The translations under genes and the position numbers were made by a program. Below, piece after piece: positions 25,784 to 34,549 of a stretch of 64,000 nucleotides of DNA (position 1 is its first letter; each line of letters begins with the position of its first letter). Below the pieces are notes generated by a model. The model was not told where the DNA came from and did no database searches. It was given only the letters and a program-made list of their open reading frames with translations. The stretch is from Mycolicibacterium hassiacum DSM 44199 (GTDB lineage: Bacteria > Actinomycetota > Actinomycetes > Mycobacteriales > Mycobacteriaceae): NCBI RefSeq assembly GCF_900603025.1, contig NZ_LR026975.1, positions 3,286,001 through 3,350,000 of the forward strand. The letters run 5' to 3'.

Positions 25784-27124
25784 TCAGTCCGACAGCCCGA
25801 AGAAACCCCGGCGGAAACACAACACCAGCAGGTCGATGACGGCGTCCCCGCTGGGCGGTTCGGCCATCTCGGCGGCGGCCTGGGGCACGCGGGTCACCAG
25901 CGCGCGCAGGATCAACGCCGCCACGATCGGGTCGAAGGCGAATGGCCGCTCCCGACTGGTGAGCATCTTCGCTGCCGCGAGATCCATCAGCACCTGACCG
26001 TTGTCGCCGACCGACAGCACCCTCGGTTCATCGGTTGTTCCCTCCGCCCAGGTATCGATACAACCCGAGTACCGGTCGTAGAACTCAACGTAGGTGGCCA
26101 GCCAGTGCCGCAGCGTGGCCTCGTCGGCGAGAAAATCGACGTCCTCGATCCGATGAGCGAAAGCGACTGCCGGACCGTAGATCTCAGCGGCAAGCGCAAC
26201 GAGCAAATCTTGCTTGTCGCTGAAGTACTTGTAGAACGTCCCGCGTGCCACACCCGCCGCCGCCACGACGTCGTCGACGCTGGTGCGCCGGTAACCACGG
26301 GCACGGAACTGCTCGGCCGCGGCGGCCGCCAGCGCGGTGACGGTCTTGACGGCGCGCGGGCTCAGATCGACGGTGCGGTCGCTGACGCTCAGTCCCGCGA
26401 TGTCCGGGTCGGGGGGAACCTCGATCTCAGCGATGTCTGCTTCCGGGTCGGCACTGGAGTGCAGGCGGAACTTCTCGAACACTGCCGGCGGCGTATCAGG
26501 GAACAGCACCAGTTGCAGGAACACCGACAGCGTGTCGATGACGTCCTTGATGCTTCTGCCGTAGGCACCCCCGGTGTGCACCAACAGGTTCAGCCGGTGT
26601 ACCAGCGCCGTCATCAGCATCGCGGCGACCTCGGGGTCGATCCCGTCGAGACCCGACGCCGACAACCGCGCGGCGATGCGATGGTTGTAGCTGCGCACGA
26701 ACTGCTCGATGGCCGGGCGAACCTGGGTGTCGGAGGACGCGACGGCCGTCCACTGGATGAACATCGTCGAGTACTTCTCGAATACCCAACTCCACTCGCC
26801 CAGCCACCAGTTCAGGTTGTCGAACCCCACCTCGTCGGGCCCCAACGGGCCGATACGACGGGCCACCCGGAACAGCGCGCCACCGCACTCGTTGAGCAGT
26901 TCGAGGAAGATCTCGTCCTTGCCCTGGAAGTACTGGTAGAGAGTGGCGCGCGACACCCCCGCAGCCTTGGCGATCGCGTCGACCGAGGTGTCGAAGAAGC
27001 CGAGCGTGCCGAAGAGCTCGAGAGACACCGCGGTGATACGACTGCGAGTGGTGGCACCACGCACCCCGATCTCGGGGCTGGTGGGGCCGTAGCTGCTACG
27101 ACGCACGATCGGCGCTTCGGGCAT
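25784..27124 (-). CDS. Tandem TetR regulator with two helix-turn-helix domains
   Basis: 446 residues, about twice the TetR length. HTH 1 spans residues about 27-72 (LELFGTLGFFDTSVDAIAKA, GVSRATLYQYFQGKDEIF). HTH 2 spans about 257-305 (AEQFRARGYRRTSVDDVVAA, GVARGTFYKYFSDKQDLL). Each is followed by its own helical ligand-binding region, so one chain could act as a covalent dimer. It is the last gene of the MaoC operon (28009 down), 16 bases after the first MaoC stop, and ends 16 bases from the convergent dioxygenase gene. A strong candidate for control of the aromatic genes. Confidence 0.9.
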   Translation of the reverse strand: MPEAPIVRRSSYGPTSPEIGVRGATTRSRITAVSLELFGTLGFFDTSVDAIAKAAGVSRATLYQYFQGKDEIFLELLNECGGALFRVARRIGPLGPDEVGFDNLNWWLGEWSWVFEKYSTMFIQWTAVASSDTQVRPAIEQFVRSYNHRIAARLSASGLDGIDPEVAAMLMTALVHRLNLLVHTGGAYGRSIKDVIDTLSVFLQLVLFPDTPPAVFEKFRLHSSADPEADIAEIEVPPDPDIAGLSVSDRTVDLSPRAVKTVTALAAAAAEQFRARGYRRTSVDDVVAAAGVARGTFYKYFSDKQDLLVALAAEIYGPAVAFAHRIEDVDFLADEATLRHWLATYVEFYDRYSGCIDTWAEGTTDEPRVLSVGDNGQVLMDLAAAKMLTSRERPFAFDPIVAALILRALVTRVPQAAAEMAEPPSGDAVIDLLVLCFRRGFFGLSD

Positions 27125-27140
27125 GGTCAGTCCAGCTTAG

Positions 27141-27578
27141 TTAGGTGGGATCCGGGGCGCCCGCGGCACCCAGGCTGGTGTTTCGCGTGAACTCCGCGGT
27201 CCCGGTGACCGCGACTCCGCCGGTCTGCCTGACGGCAGACAGCTCCACGCTGACCCGGTCGCCGTCGATCGCGACGACACGCCCTGTGCACGTGATCACG
27301 TCGCCGGGCCAGACCTGCTCACGGAACCGCACCGCGAACCTGCGGATCTCACCGGCCCCGAGCCAGTCCGTGACGAAGGTCCCCAGCAGTCCGGCGGTCA
27401 GCATGCCCTGTCCGAACACCGACGGATAACCGGCCGAGCGGGCCAGTTCGTCGTCGTAGTGCATCGGGTTGAGGTCGCCGGACGCACCGGCGTAGCGGAC
27501 GAACATCTGGCGGGTCAGCGGACCGAACTCGCGCGGAGTCGCCTCGATTCCCACCCGCAGTGCCGTCGTCGCAGTCAT
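27141..27578 (-). CDS. MaoC-like (hot-dog fold) hydratase subunit
   Basis: 145 residues. The hydratase-2 motif is YAGASGDLNPMHYDDELA with Asp and His in the catalytic spacing, followed by GYPSVFGQGMLTAGLLGTFV. It should hydrate a trans-2-enoyl-CoA to the (R)-3-hydroxyacyl-CoA. It overlaps its partner at 27575 by 4 bases; in mycobacteria such small MaoC proteins work as heterodimers with a FAS1-like dehydratase subunit (for example HadAB and ChsH1-type pairs). Confidence 0.88.
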   Translation of the reverse strand: MTATTALRVGIEATPREFGPLTRQMFVRYAGASGDLNPMHYDDELARSAGYPSVFGQGMLTAGLLGTFVTDWLGAGEIRRFAVRFREQVWPGDVITCTGRVVAIDGDRVSVELSAVRQTGGVAVTGTAEFTRNTSLGAAGAPDPT

Positions 27579-28009
27579 CGCGCCGCCCTCTCGATGAATG
27601 TCGCCTTCGCCTCGGCGACCAACGTCCCGTCCTGGGCGCGGTACTCGGTGACGACGGTGGCGAACCGCATCATCCCGCCGCGCTTACCGGGCTTGGAGTA
27701 CCGGTCGACGATGCGTTCCCGAGCGGTCAGCACCTCACCGGCCTTCGGGACACGACCGTGAAAGACGTACTCCTGCTCGCCGTGCAACAACCTCTTGCGC
27801 TCGAACCCGACGTTCACGCGCACACCGGGCGGCGCCCAGCGGGCCGCGGTCGTGAGAAACGTGGCCGGAATGATCGCGTCGGGCCCGCGGTAAGCCGGAT
27901 TGCCGGATTCGGTCGCGGTGGCGAACTCGGCGATCTTGCCGCGCTCGACCACCACCTCCCACGGCTCCCCGACCTCGGACTCGGTGCCGGTTCCTGCAGT
28001 AGAACTCAT
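27575..28009 (-). CDS. FAS1-like/MaoC N-terminal-type dehydratase subunit
   Basis: 144 residues of the MaoC_dehydrat_N type: EVVVERGKIAEFATATESGN, IIPATFLTTAARWAPPG, YVFHGRVPKAGEVLTARERIVDRYSK. It lacks the catalytic Asp-His of its neighbour and probably supplies half of the substrate tunnel in a heterodimer. First gene of the minus operon containing MaoC and the tandem TetR. A half-site CTGTCAGAAA lies 12-21 bases upstream of its start. Confidence 0.85.
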   Translation of the reverse strand: MSSTAGTGTESEVGEPWEVVVERGKIAEFATATESGNPAYRGPDAIIPATFLTTAARWAPPGVRVNVGFERKRLLHGEQEYVFHGRVPKAGEVLTARERIVDRYSKPGKRGGMMRFATVVTEYRAQDGTLVAEAKATFIERAAR

Positions 28010-28089
28010 AGTGGCCGATACTGTCAGAAAATGTCGTCACGCGAAAGTCGTAATTGGGATTACATCTGCATAATCTCCTTGTTCTTAGA

Positions 28090-28103
28090 TGACATTACTG
28101 CCA
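28090..28103. promoter_or_regulatory. Island operator, site 4
   Basis: TGACATTACTGCCA followed by GAATC, ending 12 bases before the aldehyde dehydrogenase ATG at 28116. It covers an upstream in-frame ATG (28089), which argues against that codon as the start. Confidence 0.6.
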
Positions 28104-28115
28104 GAATCAGCAGCC

Positions 28116-29549
28116 ATGATCGCCCCCGCACTCTCCGCCGCCTATGTCGCCGGCACGTGGACCCCCGGCACCGGACCCACGGTTGCCGTGCTGTCCCCCG
28201 CCTCTGGTGAGCAGGTGGGAACAGTGCACACGGCGGGTCCCGCCGAGGTCGACGCCGCGGTGGCGGCGGCGCGCTCCGCTCTGCACTCGCCGTGGCGCGA
28301 TACCACTCCCGCGGAGCGCGGCGCGATGCTCGCCCGACTGGCCGACGCGTTAGCGGCCCGCAAGGGTGAACTCGCCGACCTCGCCACCGCCGAGATCGGC
28401 TCCCCGCGATCGTGGAGCACGTTCGGACAGGTGCTCACGGCGGTCGGAGTGTTGCGCGCCTACGCCGGAATCACGCCGACGTACGCCTTCGAGTCCACCC
28501 GCCCGTCGGCGGCCGGCACCGCGATCATCCGCCAGGTTCCGGTGGGCGTGGTGGGGGCGGTCATCCCGTGGAACACCCCGCTGTTCATCGCCGCCCTGAA
28601 ACTCGGCCCGGCGCTGGCCGCCGGGTGCACGGTCGTGCTCAAGCCCGCACCGGACGCGCCGCTGAGCATCGGCGTGCTGGTGGAGGCGATGGAGGAGGCC
28701 GGGCTACCGGCCGGGGTGGTCAACATCGTCAACGGCGGCGCCGAGACGGGCGAGTATCTCGTCTCGCACCCGGACGTGGACAAGGTCACCTTCACCGGCT
28801 CCACGGCCGTGGGCGCGCGGATCGCGAGCCTCTGCGGCGCGCAACTGCGTCGTTGCAGCACCGAACTGGGCGGCAAGTCCGCGGCGATCGTCCTGCCGGA
28901 CGCTCCGCTGGAGTCCACCGTGAAGGGCCTCGTCGCCGGCGTGATGGGCAACAACGGCCAACTGTGCGCCGCACTCACCCGGATCCTGTTGCCGCGCAGT
29001 CGCTACGACGAGTTCGCCACCGCACTCACCACCGCGGTGGGCGCGCTGAAGGTCGGAGACCCGGCCGACCGGTCCACCGACATCGGGCCGCTGATCAACG
29101 AGGCCGCCCGCGACAAGGTGGAGCGCCTGCTCGCGCGCGCCCGCCAGGACGGCGCGCAGATCCTGGTCGGCGGCGAGCGGCTGGCAGGACCCGGGTGGTT
29201 CATCACACCGGCGGTGGTCGCCGCCACCAACGACATGGAGATCGCCCGCGAGGAGGTCTTCGGACCCGTCGCGGTGATCATCGAATACGACGACAGCGCA
29301 GGCGATTCCGCTGCCGTCGAGATCGCGAACGATTCACGCTACGGGCTCGTCGGCGCCGTGTGGTCCGCCGATGCCGAGCGGGCTGCGGCCGTGGGATCGC
29401 AGCTGCAGGCCGGGTCGGTCGCGATCAACTCCACGGCGGTGCTCGATTTCGGCAGCCCGTTCGGGGGATTCAAACAATCGGGTATTGGCCGCGAGGGCGG
29501 ACCGGAGGGCATCGCCGGCTTCGTCGAGTACCAGGTCATCATCAAGTAG
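28116..29549 (+). CDS. Aldehyde dehydrogenase (NAD(P)-dependent)
   Basis: 477 residues from the ATG at 28116; an ATG nine codons upstream lies in the operator. ALDH features: QVPVGVVGAVIPWNTPLF, GCTVVLKPAPDAPLS, FTGSTAVGARI, catalytic Glu in TELGGKSAAIVL, catalytic Cys in GQLCAALTRILL, and EEVFGPVAVI. It oxidises an aldehyde to the acid. It is followed 12 bases later by an alcohol dehydrogenase, so together they turn an alcohol into an acid, a logical step after P450 hydroxylation of an alkyl group. Confidence 0.92.
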   Translation: MIAPALSAAYVAGTWTPGTGPTVAVLSPASGEQVGTVHTAGPAEVDAAVAAARSALHSPWRDTTPAERGAMLARLADALAARKGELADLATAEIGSPRSWSTFGQVLTAVGVLRAYAGITPTYAFESTRPSAAGTAIIRQVPVGVVGAVIPWNTPLFIAALKLGPALAAGCTVVLKPAPDAPLSIGVLVEAMEEAGLPAGVVNIVNGGAETGEYLVSHPDVDKVTFTGSTAVGARIASLCGAQLRRCSTELGGKSAAIVLPDAPLESTVKGLVAGVMGNNGQLCAALTRILLPRSRYDEFATALTTAVGALKVGDPADRSTDIGPLINEAARDKVERLLARARQDGAQILVGGERLAGPGWFITPAVVAATNDMEIAREEVFGPVAVIIEYDDSAGDSAAVEIANDSRYGLVGAVWSADAERAAAVGSQLQAGSVAINSTAVLDFGSPFGGFKQSGIGREGGPEGIAGFVEYQVIIK

Positions 29550-29560
29550 AAGGAGTACCA

Positions 29561-30682
29561 GTGCAGACGCAGGCTGCGGTGCTGTGGGAGCGCAACACCC
29601 CGTGGTCCATCGAGACCATCGAACTCGACCCGCCGAAGGCCGAGGAAGTGCTGGTGGAACTGCACGCCTCGGGCATGTGCCACTCCGACGACCACCTCGT
29701 CACCGGTGACATGCCGATCAGGCTGCCGTGCATCGGCGGTCACGAGGGAGCCGGTGTCGTCAAAGCCGTCGGCGACCACGTCTCGTGGCTTCGACCGGGC
29801 GACCACGTCGTGTTCAGTTTCATCCCGTCCTGCGGTCGGTGCCCGTCCTGCTCGACCGGTCATCAGAGCCTGTGCGACCTGGGCGCCAAGATCTACTCCG
29901 GCATGCAGATCTACGACGAGACCGCCCGTCACCACGCCAGGGGGCAAGATCTGGCGCTGGCGTGCGGCATCGGGTCCTTCGCGCACCACACCGTCGTGCA
30001 TGAGGCGAGCTGCGTGAAGATTCCCGAGCACTACCGGCTCGACCTCGCCTGCCTGCTGGGCTGCGGATTCATCACCGGCTGGGGCTCGTCGGTGTACGCG
30101 GCGGACGTGCGCCCGGGCGACACCGTGGTGATCGCCGGCGTCGGCGGAATCGGCGCCGCGGCGGTCCAGGGTGCCCGACTGGCCGGTGCGCGGACGATCA
30201 CCGTCATCGACCCGTCGGAGCACAAGCGCGAAGAGGCCCGCAAGATGGGCGCGACACACGTCGCGGCCGACTGGGAGGAAGCCAAAGGCGTTGTCGCCGA
30301 GGCGACATGGGACCGAGGCGCGGACAAGTTCATTTGCGCGATGGGCGTCGGCGACGGCCAGCTGGTCGGCCAGGCGCTGTCCATGGTCGCCAAGCGCGGA
30401 CGACTGGTGGTCACGAACATCCATCCGATGCTCGAACGGGAGATCCGGGCCAACCTGATGGATCTGACCCTGACGGAGAAGCAGATCGTCGGGACCCTCT
30501 ACGGCTCGGGCAATCCCCGCTCCGATATCCCGAAGGTTCTCGAGCTGTACAGCGCCGGGCAGGTGGACCTGGACTCGATGGTCACCCGGACGTATCCGTT
30601 GGAGAAGGTCAACGACGGCTATGCGGATATGCACGCCGGGGCCAACATCCGCGGCGTGCTCGTCTATCCACCCGCGCAGTAG
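29561..30682 (+). CDS. Zinc alcohol dehydrogenase, NDMA-dependent (mycofactocin-linked) type
   Basis: 373 residues from the GTG at 29561 (AAGGAG upstream); the same frame upstream lies within the ALDH gene and is not coding. Zinc ligands: GMCHSDDHLVTG, GGHEGAGVV, and the structural site CGRCPSCSTGHQSLC. The nucleotide loop is GVGGIGAAAVQGARLAGA. The sequence, including the long segment after SLC (DLGAKIYSGMQIYD), resembles the Rxyl_3153/NDMA-dependent family, whose bound NAD is recycled through mycofactocin (known for the family). No mycofactocin genes are in the window. Confidence 0.88.
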   Translation: MQTQAAVLWERNTPWSIETIELDPPKAEEVLVELHASGMCHSDDHLVTGDMPIRLPCIGGHEGAGVVKAVGDHVSWLRPGDHVVFSFIPSCGRCPSCSTGHQSLCDLGAKIYSGMQIYDETARHHARGQDLALACGIGSFAHHTVVHEASCVKIPEHYRLDLACLLGCGFITGWGSSVYAADVRPGDTVVIAGVGGIGAAAVQGARLAGARTITVIDPSEHKREEARKMGATHVAADWEEAKGVVAEATWDRGADKFICAMGVGDGQLVGQALSMVAKRGRLVVTNIHPMLEREIRANLMDLTLTEKQIVGTLYGSGNPRSDIPKVLELYSAGQVDLDSMVTRTYPLEKVNDGYADMHAGANIRGVLVYPPAQ

Positions 30683-30683
30683 A

Positions 30684-30701
30684 GGCGCCGGTTACGGCGC
30701 C
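30684..30701. terminator. Small hairpin between convergent genes
   Basis: GGCGCC-GGTTAC-GGCGCC can form a six-base stem just after the alcohol dehydrogenase stop. There is no T-run, so it is only a possible terminator. Confidence 0.3.
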
Positions 30702-30883
30702 CCGCCGTCGGCGTAGATCGTCTGGCCGGTGACGAACCCGCACCGGTCGGACAGCAGAAACGCGATGAGGGCACCGATCTCGTCTGGCTGCCCTTTGGCC
30801 GCGAACGCCTTCGCCGCGGCGAGCCCCATGCCGGCGGTGCCCCCGATGACGATGTACGACTTGCCATGCAGATTCAGATCCAT
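30692..30883 (-). pseudogene. SDR gene with a large internal deletion
   Basis: The 63-residue frame from the ATG at 30883 begins as an SDR (HGKSYIVIGGTAGMGLAAAK, AFAAKG) and jumps directly to the C-terminal end of the family (DEIGALIAFLLSDRCGFVTG, QTIYADGG). About 180 residues, including N-N-A-G and the catalytic Ser-Tyr-Lys, are missing, yet the join is in frame. An operator-like site lies upstream, so the short protein could still be made, but it cannot be a dehydrogenase. Confidence 0.8.
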
Positions 30884-30899
30884 CCCCCCTCGCCTTACT

Positions 30900-30914
30900 T
30901 GAACATTATTGTCA
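30900..30914. promoter_or_regulatory. Island operator, site 5
   Basis: TGAACATTATTGTCA followed by GAAG, 16 bases upstream of the SDR remnant start. The intact site suggests the original gene belonged to the same regulon. Confidence 0.5.
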
Positions 30915-31010
30915 GAAGTCAGACGCATACTCGTTGCCCTGGCGAGGCATTATCACGATTTGATCGGTTTTGTCAGGCCATTCACCCACAATTTGGTTAT
31001 TGCCTTAGGG

Positions 31011-31024
31011 TGACAACAGTGCCA
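31011..31024. promoter_or_regulatory. Island operator, site 6
   Basis: TGACAACAGTGCCA followed by GAATC, ending 10 bases before the P450 GTG. The spacing leaves no room for a ribosome site, so the P450 mRNA is probably leaderless, as for the ALDH at site 4. Confidence 0.6.
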
Positions 31025-31034
31025 GAATCGTGAC

Positions 31035-32297
31035 GTGACCGCTACCGAAACCAGTGAACTCGAGTTCCGCTCGCTGATCGACATGCAGTGGTGGCAGGAC
31101 CGGCCCGAAGAACGCTCCGCGCTCTACACGCGGTTGCGCGAGGCGGGTAAGCCGGTCTTCGTCCGCACCAACCGGCCCGATGCACCCGAGCCTCGCGGTT
31201 TCTGGGCGGTGGGTACACATGCCGACATCGTCGACATCAGCCGACGGCCCACTGAGTTCAGCTCCGCAGCGGGAACCCAGATCTTCGATCAGACTCCCCA
31301 GATGCGGGAGTACCGGGGCTCGATCATCGACATGGACGACCCCGAGCACATGCGGCTCCGCAAGATCGTGTCGCGCGGATTCACCCCGCGCAGCCTGGCG
31401 GAGTTGCGCGGACTGGTCGAGGAGACCACCGCCGAGATCCTCGACGAGATGCCGCGCTCGGGCGAATGCGATTTCGTCTCCTCGTTCGCTGTCCTGTTGC
31501 CGCTGCGGATCATCGACAATCTGCTCGGTATCTCCCGTGAGCACGAGAAGTTCATCCTGCAGGTCACCAATGTGGTGCTCGGCGCCTCCGACCCGGAGTA
31601 CGTTCCCGATCAGACTGTCGCGGGTATCGAGAAGGCGGTGGCCGAGAACAGCGAGAAGCTGATCGATCTGCTCAAGAGCATCGCCGAGGACCGCATCAGG
31701 AATCCGAAGGACGACGTGATCAGCAAGCTGGTCACCTCCGACGAGGAGAACCTGACACCGCAGGAGCTGGCGAAGTTCTTCATCCTGCTCGTCGGTGCGG
31801 GAAATGAGACCACCCGCAACGCGTTCACGCACGGTCTGTACCTCTTCACCCACCATCCTGACCAGCGGGATCGACTGCTCGCCGATTACGAGAACATCGT
31901 GCCGACCGCCATCGAGGAGATCGTGCGCTACGCCAGCCCCGTGATCCACATGCGCCGCACCGTCACCGCCGACGGCGTGGCGCTGGCCTCGGGTACACAC
32001 ACGTTCAAGAAGGGCGACAAGGTGGTGATGTGGTACGGCGCGGCCAACCGCGACCCGGCGGTGTTCCGCGATCCGGAGGAGTTCGACATCACCCGCACCC
32101 CCAACAACCATGTCGGATTCGGCGGCCCCGGACCGCACTTCTGTCTGGGGGCACATCTGGCCCGACTGGAGCTCACCGTCGCGTTCAAGATGCTCTACGA
32201 CCGCTATCCCGACATCGTGTCGGTCGGCGAACCGGTGCGGCTCCGGTCGAACTTCGTCAACGGCATCAAGCATCTCAAGGCGAAGTACACCGCATGA
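31035..32297 (+). CDS. Cytochrome P450 (CYP125/CYP142-like in style)
   Basis: 420 residues, GTG start. Heme-binding motif FGGPGPHFCLGAHLAR with Cys370 as axial ligand; I-helix GAGNETTRNA; E-x-x-R in EEIVRYASP; MDDPEHMRLRKIVSRGFTPR. It should insert oxygen into an unactivated C-H bond, likely a terminal or branched alkyl carbon, using electrons from ferredoxin/reductase; FprB at 59341 is a candidate source. First gene of a four-gene operon with crotonase, DUF35 and SDR, with ATGA coupling to the next gene. Confidence 0.92.
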   Translation: MTATETSELEFRSLIDMQWWQDRPEERSALYTRLREAGKPVFVRTNRPDAPEPRGFWAVGTHADIVDISRRPTEFSSAAGTQIFDQTPQMREYRGSIIDMDDPEHMRLRKIVSRGFTPRSLAELRGLVEETTAEILDEMPRSGECDFVSSFAVLLPLRIIDNLLGISREHEKFILQVTNVVLGASDPEYVPDQTVAGIEKAVAENSEKLIDLLKSIAEDRIRNPKDDVISKLVTSDEENLTPQELAKFFILLVGAGNETTRNAFTHGLYLFTHHPDQRDRLLADYENIVPTAIEEIVRYASPVIHMRRTVTADGVALASGTHTFKKGDKVVMWYGAANRDPAVFRDPEEFDITRTPNNHVGFGGPGPHFCLGAHLARLELTVAFKMLYDRYPDIVSVGEPVRLRSNFVNGIKHLKAKYTA

Positions 32298-33097
32298 GTG
32301 CCGAGCAGTCGGTTCTGTCCGAGAAACGCGAGGGCATCCTGACCATCACGTTGAACCGGCCCGAAGCCGCCAACGCCCTTCGTCCCGAGGACCGCGACGA
32401 GGTCATCGCCCTCCTGGGGGCGGCGGACGGCGACGACGAGGTTCGTGTCGTGGTGCTGCGCGCCAACGGGAAACACTTCTGCGCCGGTGCCGACGTGGCC
32501 TCACTGGCCCAGCGCCGCGCAACCGTGGAGAAGACCGTTCTGGATCCGATGCGGCGCATCATGAACGGCGCTCAGAAGCTCGTGGCCGCGGTGCTCGACT
32601 GCAACAAGCCGGTCATCGCGGCGGTGCAGGGCGCCGCCACCGGGGTGGGCGCCCACCTCGTCTACGCCGCAGATCTGGTCGTGATGACCGAGAACGCCTA
32701 CTTCGCGGAGTCGTTCGTGAAGCGCGGGCTGGTCGTCGACGGCGGCGGCTGCTACCTTCTGCCCCGGCGGATCGGCATGCAGAAGGCCAAGGAGATGGCG
32801 TTCTTCGGCGAAAAGCTCACCGCTACAGAGGCGTTGAGTTTAGGACTGGTCAACCGGGTGGTTCCGCCCGACGAACTCGATACCGCGGTGGGCGACTTCG
32901 CGACCCGGCTGGCCACCGCGCCCACCAGCGCGATCGCGCTGACCAAACGGCTGCTGAACGAGTCCCCGGACAGCGACCGCGCCAGCGCGTTCGTCGCCGA
33001 GGCGATGGCGCAGGAGATCCAGTCGTACTCGCACGATTCGAAGGAGGGCGTGCGAGCCTTCACCGAGAAACGACCGACGAAGTTCACGGGGAAGTGA
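32294..33097 (+). CDS. Enoyl-CoA hydratase/isomerase (crotonase) family protein
   Basis: 267 residues from the ATG overlapping the P450 stop (ATGA). Marks: LTITLNRPEAANALRPED, GKHFCAGADVASL, QGAATGVGAHLVYAAD, FVKRGLVVDGGGCYLLPRRIG. Neither Glu of the classical hydratase is present by eye. It may hydrate, isomerise or cleave the enoyl-CoA formed from the P450-derived acid. Confidence 0.87.
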   Translation: MSAEQSVLSEKREGILTITLNRPEAANALRPEDRDEVIALLGAADGDDEVRVVVLRANGKHFCAGADVASLAQRRATVEKTVLDPMRRIMNGAQKLVAAVLDCNKPVIAAVQGAATGVGAHLVYAADLVVMTENAYFAESFVKRGLVVDGGGCYLLPRRIGMQKAKEMAFFGEKLTATEALSLGLVNRVVPPDELDTAVGDFATRLATAPTSAIALTKRLLNESPDSDRASAFVAEAMAQEIQSYSHDSKEGVRAFTEKRPTKFTGK

Positions 33098-33101
33098 CAC
33101 G

Positions 33102-33527
33102 GTGGCCCGAGCAGACATCCCCACAATCGATCCCGCCAGCGCGCCCTACTGGGAGGCGGCGCGCCACGGACAGTTGCTGATTGCTCAGTGCCGAGCGTGC
33201 ACGAAGGTCCACCACTACCCGCGGCCCTTCTGCCCGGCGTGTTGGAGTGACGACGTCCACCCCGTTCCCGCCAGCGGCACAGGAACGCTCTACACCTACT
33301 CCACGGTGTACGTCAACGACCTCGCCCCGTTCCGGGACCAGTTGCCCTACACCGCAGCCATCGTCGAGCTGGCCGAGGGCCCGAAGGTGATGACCCTCAT
33401 CGAAGGCGCAGCAACCGAACAACTTCTGATCGGAATGGCAGTAACGGCCGTGTTCCGGCCGGTCGACGACGACGATCCCGAATCCCCGTATCTGACCGTC
33501 TTCACCCCCACCGAGGAGACAACATGA
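33102..33527 (+). CDS. DUF35/OB-fold protein with zinc ribbon
   Basis: 141 residues, GTG start. N-terminal YWEAARHGQLLIAQCRACTK, then CPACW, forming two C-x-x-C knuckles of a zinc ribbon; then the OB-fold (GTGTLYTYSTVYVNDL, YTAAIVELAEGPKVM). No thiolase-like gene is adjacent; the thiolase-like proteins at 38488 and 19648 are possible partners. It overlaps the following SDR by 4 bases. Confidence 0.87.
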   Translation: MARADIPTIDPASAPYWEAARHGQLLIAQCRACTKVHHYPRPFCPACWSDDVHPVPASGTGTLYTYSTVYVNDLAPFRDQLPYTAAIVELAEGPKVMTLIEGAATEQLLIGMAVTAVFRPVDDDDPESPYLTVFTPTEETT

Positions 33528-34447
33528 CAGGACTGCTCGACGGCAAGATCGCGCTGGTCACCGGCGCCGGCCACGGAATCGGACGCGGCCACGCGCTGGA
33601 GATGGCCAAGCACGGGGCCACGGTGATCGTCAACGACCTCGGCACCAGCCTCTCCGGGGAAGGCACCGGCAAGGTCGCCGACGAAGTCGTCCAGATCATC
33701 GAAAGCCGCGGCGGCAAGGCGGTTGCCGACTTCACCGATGTCGGGGACGAGGAACAGGTCGACCTGGCCGTGGAACGTGCCTACTCACAGTTCGGACGCC
33801 TCGACGTCGTGGTCAACAACGCCGGCATCGTCCGCGACAAGGCGATCTGGAACATGACCGTCGAGGACTTCGATCTGGTGATGCGTGTCCATGTGCGCGG
33901 TACGTGGCTGACCAGTCGTGCGGTGGCACGTAAGTGGCGCGCCGAGGCGAAGGCCGGCAGCGGCAAGGTCTACGGGCGGATCATCAACACCACGTCCGGC
34001 GCCGGCCTGCACGGCAACTTCGGGCAGACGAACTACAGCGCGGCCAAGGCGGCGATCGTCGGTCTGACGCAGACCCTGAGCCTGGAGCTCGCCTCGATCG
34101 GCGCGACCGCCAACGTCATCAGCCCCGGCGGGCGCACCCGGATGTCGGCGTCGATGCCGGGCGCCGCGGCGCCGATCGAGCCCGATGAGCGTTCCGAGGA
34201 CGAGTTCGATCCCAAGGACCCGTCGCTGGGTTCCCCGGTGGTGGCCTGGCTGGCGAGTCCGGAGGCCGGGCACATCAGCGGGCAGGTGATCCGCGCCCTC
34301 GGGGAGAACCTGCAGCTGCTCAAGGGTTGGCATCCGGTCGCCACCGTGTCCAACGGTGGAAAGCGGTGGGACGCTAACAAACTCGGTGCCATCATGGCGA
34401 CCGACGTGTTCGGCACCCGCAACACCGGACTCCGCCTGGGCGGGTAA
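33524..34447 (+). CDS. Short-chain dehydrogenase (HSD17B4-type SDR)
   Basis: 307 residues. VTGAGHGIGRGHALEMAKHG, VIVNDLGTSLSGEGTG, NNAGIVRDKAIWNM, INTTSGAGLHGNFGQ, and Y-S-A-A-K. The long C-terminal tail (GQVIRALGENLQLLKGWH) is typical of mycobacterial multifunctional-enzyme-type SDRs that oxidise 3-hydroxyacyl-CoA. A dihydrodiol dehydrogenase role is less likely. Last gene of the P450 operon, with ATGA coupling. Confidence 0.88.
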   Translation: MTGLLDGKIALVTGAGHGIGRGHALEMAKHGATVIVNDLGTSLSGEGTGKVADEVVQIIESRGGKAVADFTDVGDEEQVDLAVERAYSQFGRLDVVVNNAGIVRDKAIWNMTVEDFDLVMRVHVRGTWLTSRAVARKWRAEAKAGSGKVYGRIINTTSGAGLHGNFGQTNYSAAKAAIVGLTQTLSLELASIGATANVISPGGRTRMSASMPGAAAPIEPDERSEDEFDPKDPSLGSPVVAWLASPEAGHISGQVIRALGENLQLLKGWHPVATVSNGGKRWDANKLGAIMATDVFGTRNTGLRLGG

Positions 34448-34549
34448 CTCAGCGCCAACGTGGTCCCGTTGTCGGGCTCGTAGGCTGCGGCACCGACGAA
34501 TCGGCAGCTGCACCACCGCATTTGGCGGAGCAGCGGCCGACTTCGCGGC

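Noticed and set aside
28412..30682. A 756-residue fusion ending in alcohol dehydrogenase
   Set aside because: The upstream two fifths are an out-of-frame reading of the aldehyde dehydrogenase; the dehydrogenase has its own GTG and AAGGAG at 29561.
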